In this document: piece by piece, positions 5,531 to 6,099 of the stretch
How positions within the stretch are numbered: position 1 is the first letter of the stretch
Layout of the letters: the number at the start of each line of letters is the position of its first letter
Source of the DNA: an uncultured Ruminococcus sp.
GTDB taxonomy: Bacteria > Bacillota > Clostridia > Oscillospirales > Ruminococcaceae
Assembly (NCBI GenBank): GCA_900553335.1
Contig: USCU01000076.1
Location: 1-6,099 of the forward strand
Length of the DNA stretch: 6,099 nucleotides
Direction of reading: 5' to 3'
Translations under genes and position numbers: made by a program
The notes under the pieces: model-generated
What the model was told of the DNA's origin: nothing
The model's database searches: none
Seen by the model: only the letters and a program-made list of their open reading frames with translations

Positions 5531-5707
5531 TTAAAATTTTATTCCTTCATCAAGATCCTCATCACAGCAGTCACCGCAGTAATGATTTCCATTATTGTTT
5601 CCGCAGTGTATCCCCTCTTTTACGGGAGCTAACATGAAACCCAGTATTACACCCAAAAGCAAAAACGAAGTACATTTCCAAAAGCTTCCCCATTTTTTAT
5701 TCTCCAT
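5531..5707 (-). CDS. Small one-helix membrane protein with Cys/His/Asn-rich tail, function unknown
   Basis: The 58-residue protein has a basic N-terminus (MENKKWGSFWK), one hydrophobic helix at about residues 12-28 containing GVILGFMLAP, and a hydrophilic tail. The G-x3-G-x3-AP pattern resembles YtxH-type small membrane proteins. The tail has His34, Cys35, an Asn/Gly stretch, His42, Cys44, Cys47 and Cys48, then an acidic segment (DEDLDEG) and GIKF. The His/Cys spacing could bind a metal or form disulphides, but this is inference. The ATG at 5707 is used because GGAGG lies 7 nt before it; the ATG at 5731 would overlap the permease stop and absorb that site. It follows the permease by 16 bp, so it may be an accessory subunit of that ABC system. 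I do not recognise a named family. Confidence 0.75.
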   Translation of the reverse strand: MENKKWGSFWKCTSFLLLGVILGFMLAPVKEGIHCGNNNGNHYCGDCCDEDLDEGIKF

Positions 5708-5714
5708 AATATTT

Positions 5715-5719
5715 CCTCC
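5715..5719 (-). promoter_or_regulatory. Ribosome binding site of the small membrane-protein gene
   Basis: GGAGG on the minus strand, 7 nt before the ATG at 5707. It selects the 58-residue product over a 66-residue reading from 5731. Confidence 0.75.
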
Positions 5720-5723
5720 ATGT

Positions 5724-6099
5724 CTATTCAACCGATTTAAGAGATTCCACCATTTTGATTTTGCTTAGTTTAAAATATAAAACGAAGTTTACCAGAGCAG
5801 CAAACAAAATTGTCAGCACCGCTCCTAAAGCATATGCCCACCAAACAAGCTCTCTGTTAAACATTACGAGGTCGACCTCAGACGTGCTTACTACAAACTT
5901 GTGCAGAAAAACTCCGAGTATATTTCCAAGCAAAATGCCAAGCACACATGAAATTATATTCTCTCGGTAAATATAAGAAGCAACCTCTCCGTCATAAAAT
6001 CCCAAAACCTTAATAGTTGCTATTTCCCTTACTCTCTCGGTTATATTTATGTTAGCAAGATTATAAAGTACTACCACAGCAAGCGCACCTGCACACACG
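5724..6099 (-). CDS. FtsX/MacB-type ABC transporter permease, C-terminal fragment (cut by right edge)
   Basis: Only the last 124 or so codons are in the window; the reading frame is open to the right edge, so the true start lies outside. The fragment has the end of one membrane helix, then the classic cytosolic FtsX-domain loop (NLANINITERVREIATIKVLG, followed by a conserved Tyr-x-x-Arg-Glu-Asn stretch), and two more helices at about fragment residues 48-66 and 87-109, ending with a short basic tail (KLSKIKMVESLKSVE). This is the C-terminal half of an FtsX domain as found in MacB-like and large clostridial permeases. The natural partner is the ATPase gene at 2847-3548. It is the most upstream gene visible in the leftward block; its promoter is outside the window. 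Confidence 0.88.
   Translation of the reverse strand, partial: VCAGALAVVVLYNLANINITERVREIATIKVLGFYDGEVASYIYRENIISCVLGILLGNILGVFLHKFVVSTSEVDLVMFNRELVWWAYALGAVLTILFAALVNFVLYFKLSKIKMVESLKSVE

Noticed and set aside
5708..5731. A 66-residue version of the small membrane protein starting at 5731.
   Set aside because: It overlaps the permease stop codon and encodes the GGAGG binding site as protein; the ATG at 5707 is correctly spaced.

Overview
The window looks like chromosomal DNA from a low-GC Gram-positive anaerobe of the class Clostridia. The signs are AT-rich spacers, strong GGAGG-type ribosome binding sites, consensus vegetative promoters, and proteins whose motifs match clostridial families (SecA, Nth, YchF, and an FtsX/MacB-type ABC system with a TIEW C-terminus). 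I cannot name a species. No rRNA, tRNA, CRISPR array, insertion sequence or phage structural gene is visible.

Layout. The left edge (1-71, minus) holds the first 23 codons of secA. A divergent spacer (72-279) carries two back-to-back promoters: TTGACT-17-TATAAT for secA and a perfect TTGACA-17-TATAAT for a rightward gene. That gene (280-669, plus) encodes a small lysine/alanine-rich protein built on an 11-residue amphipathic repeat, resembling LEA or apolipoprotein-type helices. A 133-bp spacer with a strong 40-nt hairpin follows, then a DinB-family protein (803-1327, plus). A bidirectional terminator (about 1412-1450) separates these from a convergent leftward block.

The leftward block (6099 to 1443, minus) has seven closely packed genes, separated by 11 to 37 bp, with no internal terminator that I can see, so it is probably one operon. 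In transcription order they are: the C-terminus of an FtsX-type ABC permease (cut by the right edge), a 58-residue one-helix membrane protein with a Cys/His/Asn-rich tail, the ATPase YchF, an aldo/keto reductase, the ABC ATPase that most likely serves the permease, a DUF5131 (Gp37/Gp68-type, three-Cys motif) protein, and endonuclease III. The ABC permease and ATPase are separated by three unrelated genes. The last two genes both encode proteins with Fe-S-type cysteine motifs.

The points most worth following are the 11-mer repeat protein behind a perfect promoter, the DinB gene lying between what look like split or duplicated terminator arms, the leader hairpin without a U-tract, the 16-bp dyad at the predicted secA start of transcription, and the DUF5131-nth pair. 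Most of the window is ordinary housekeeping DNA. I do not see a clear new multi-gene system, only these individual leads.
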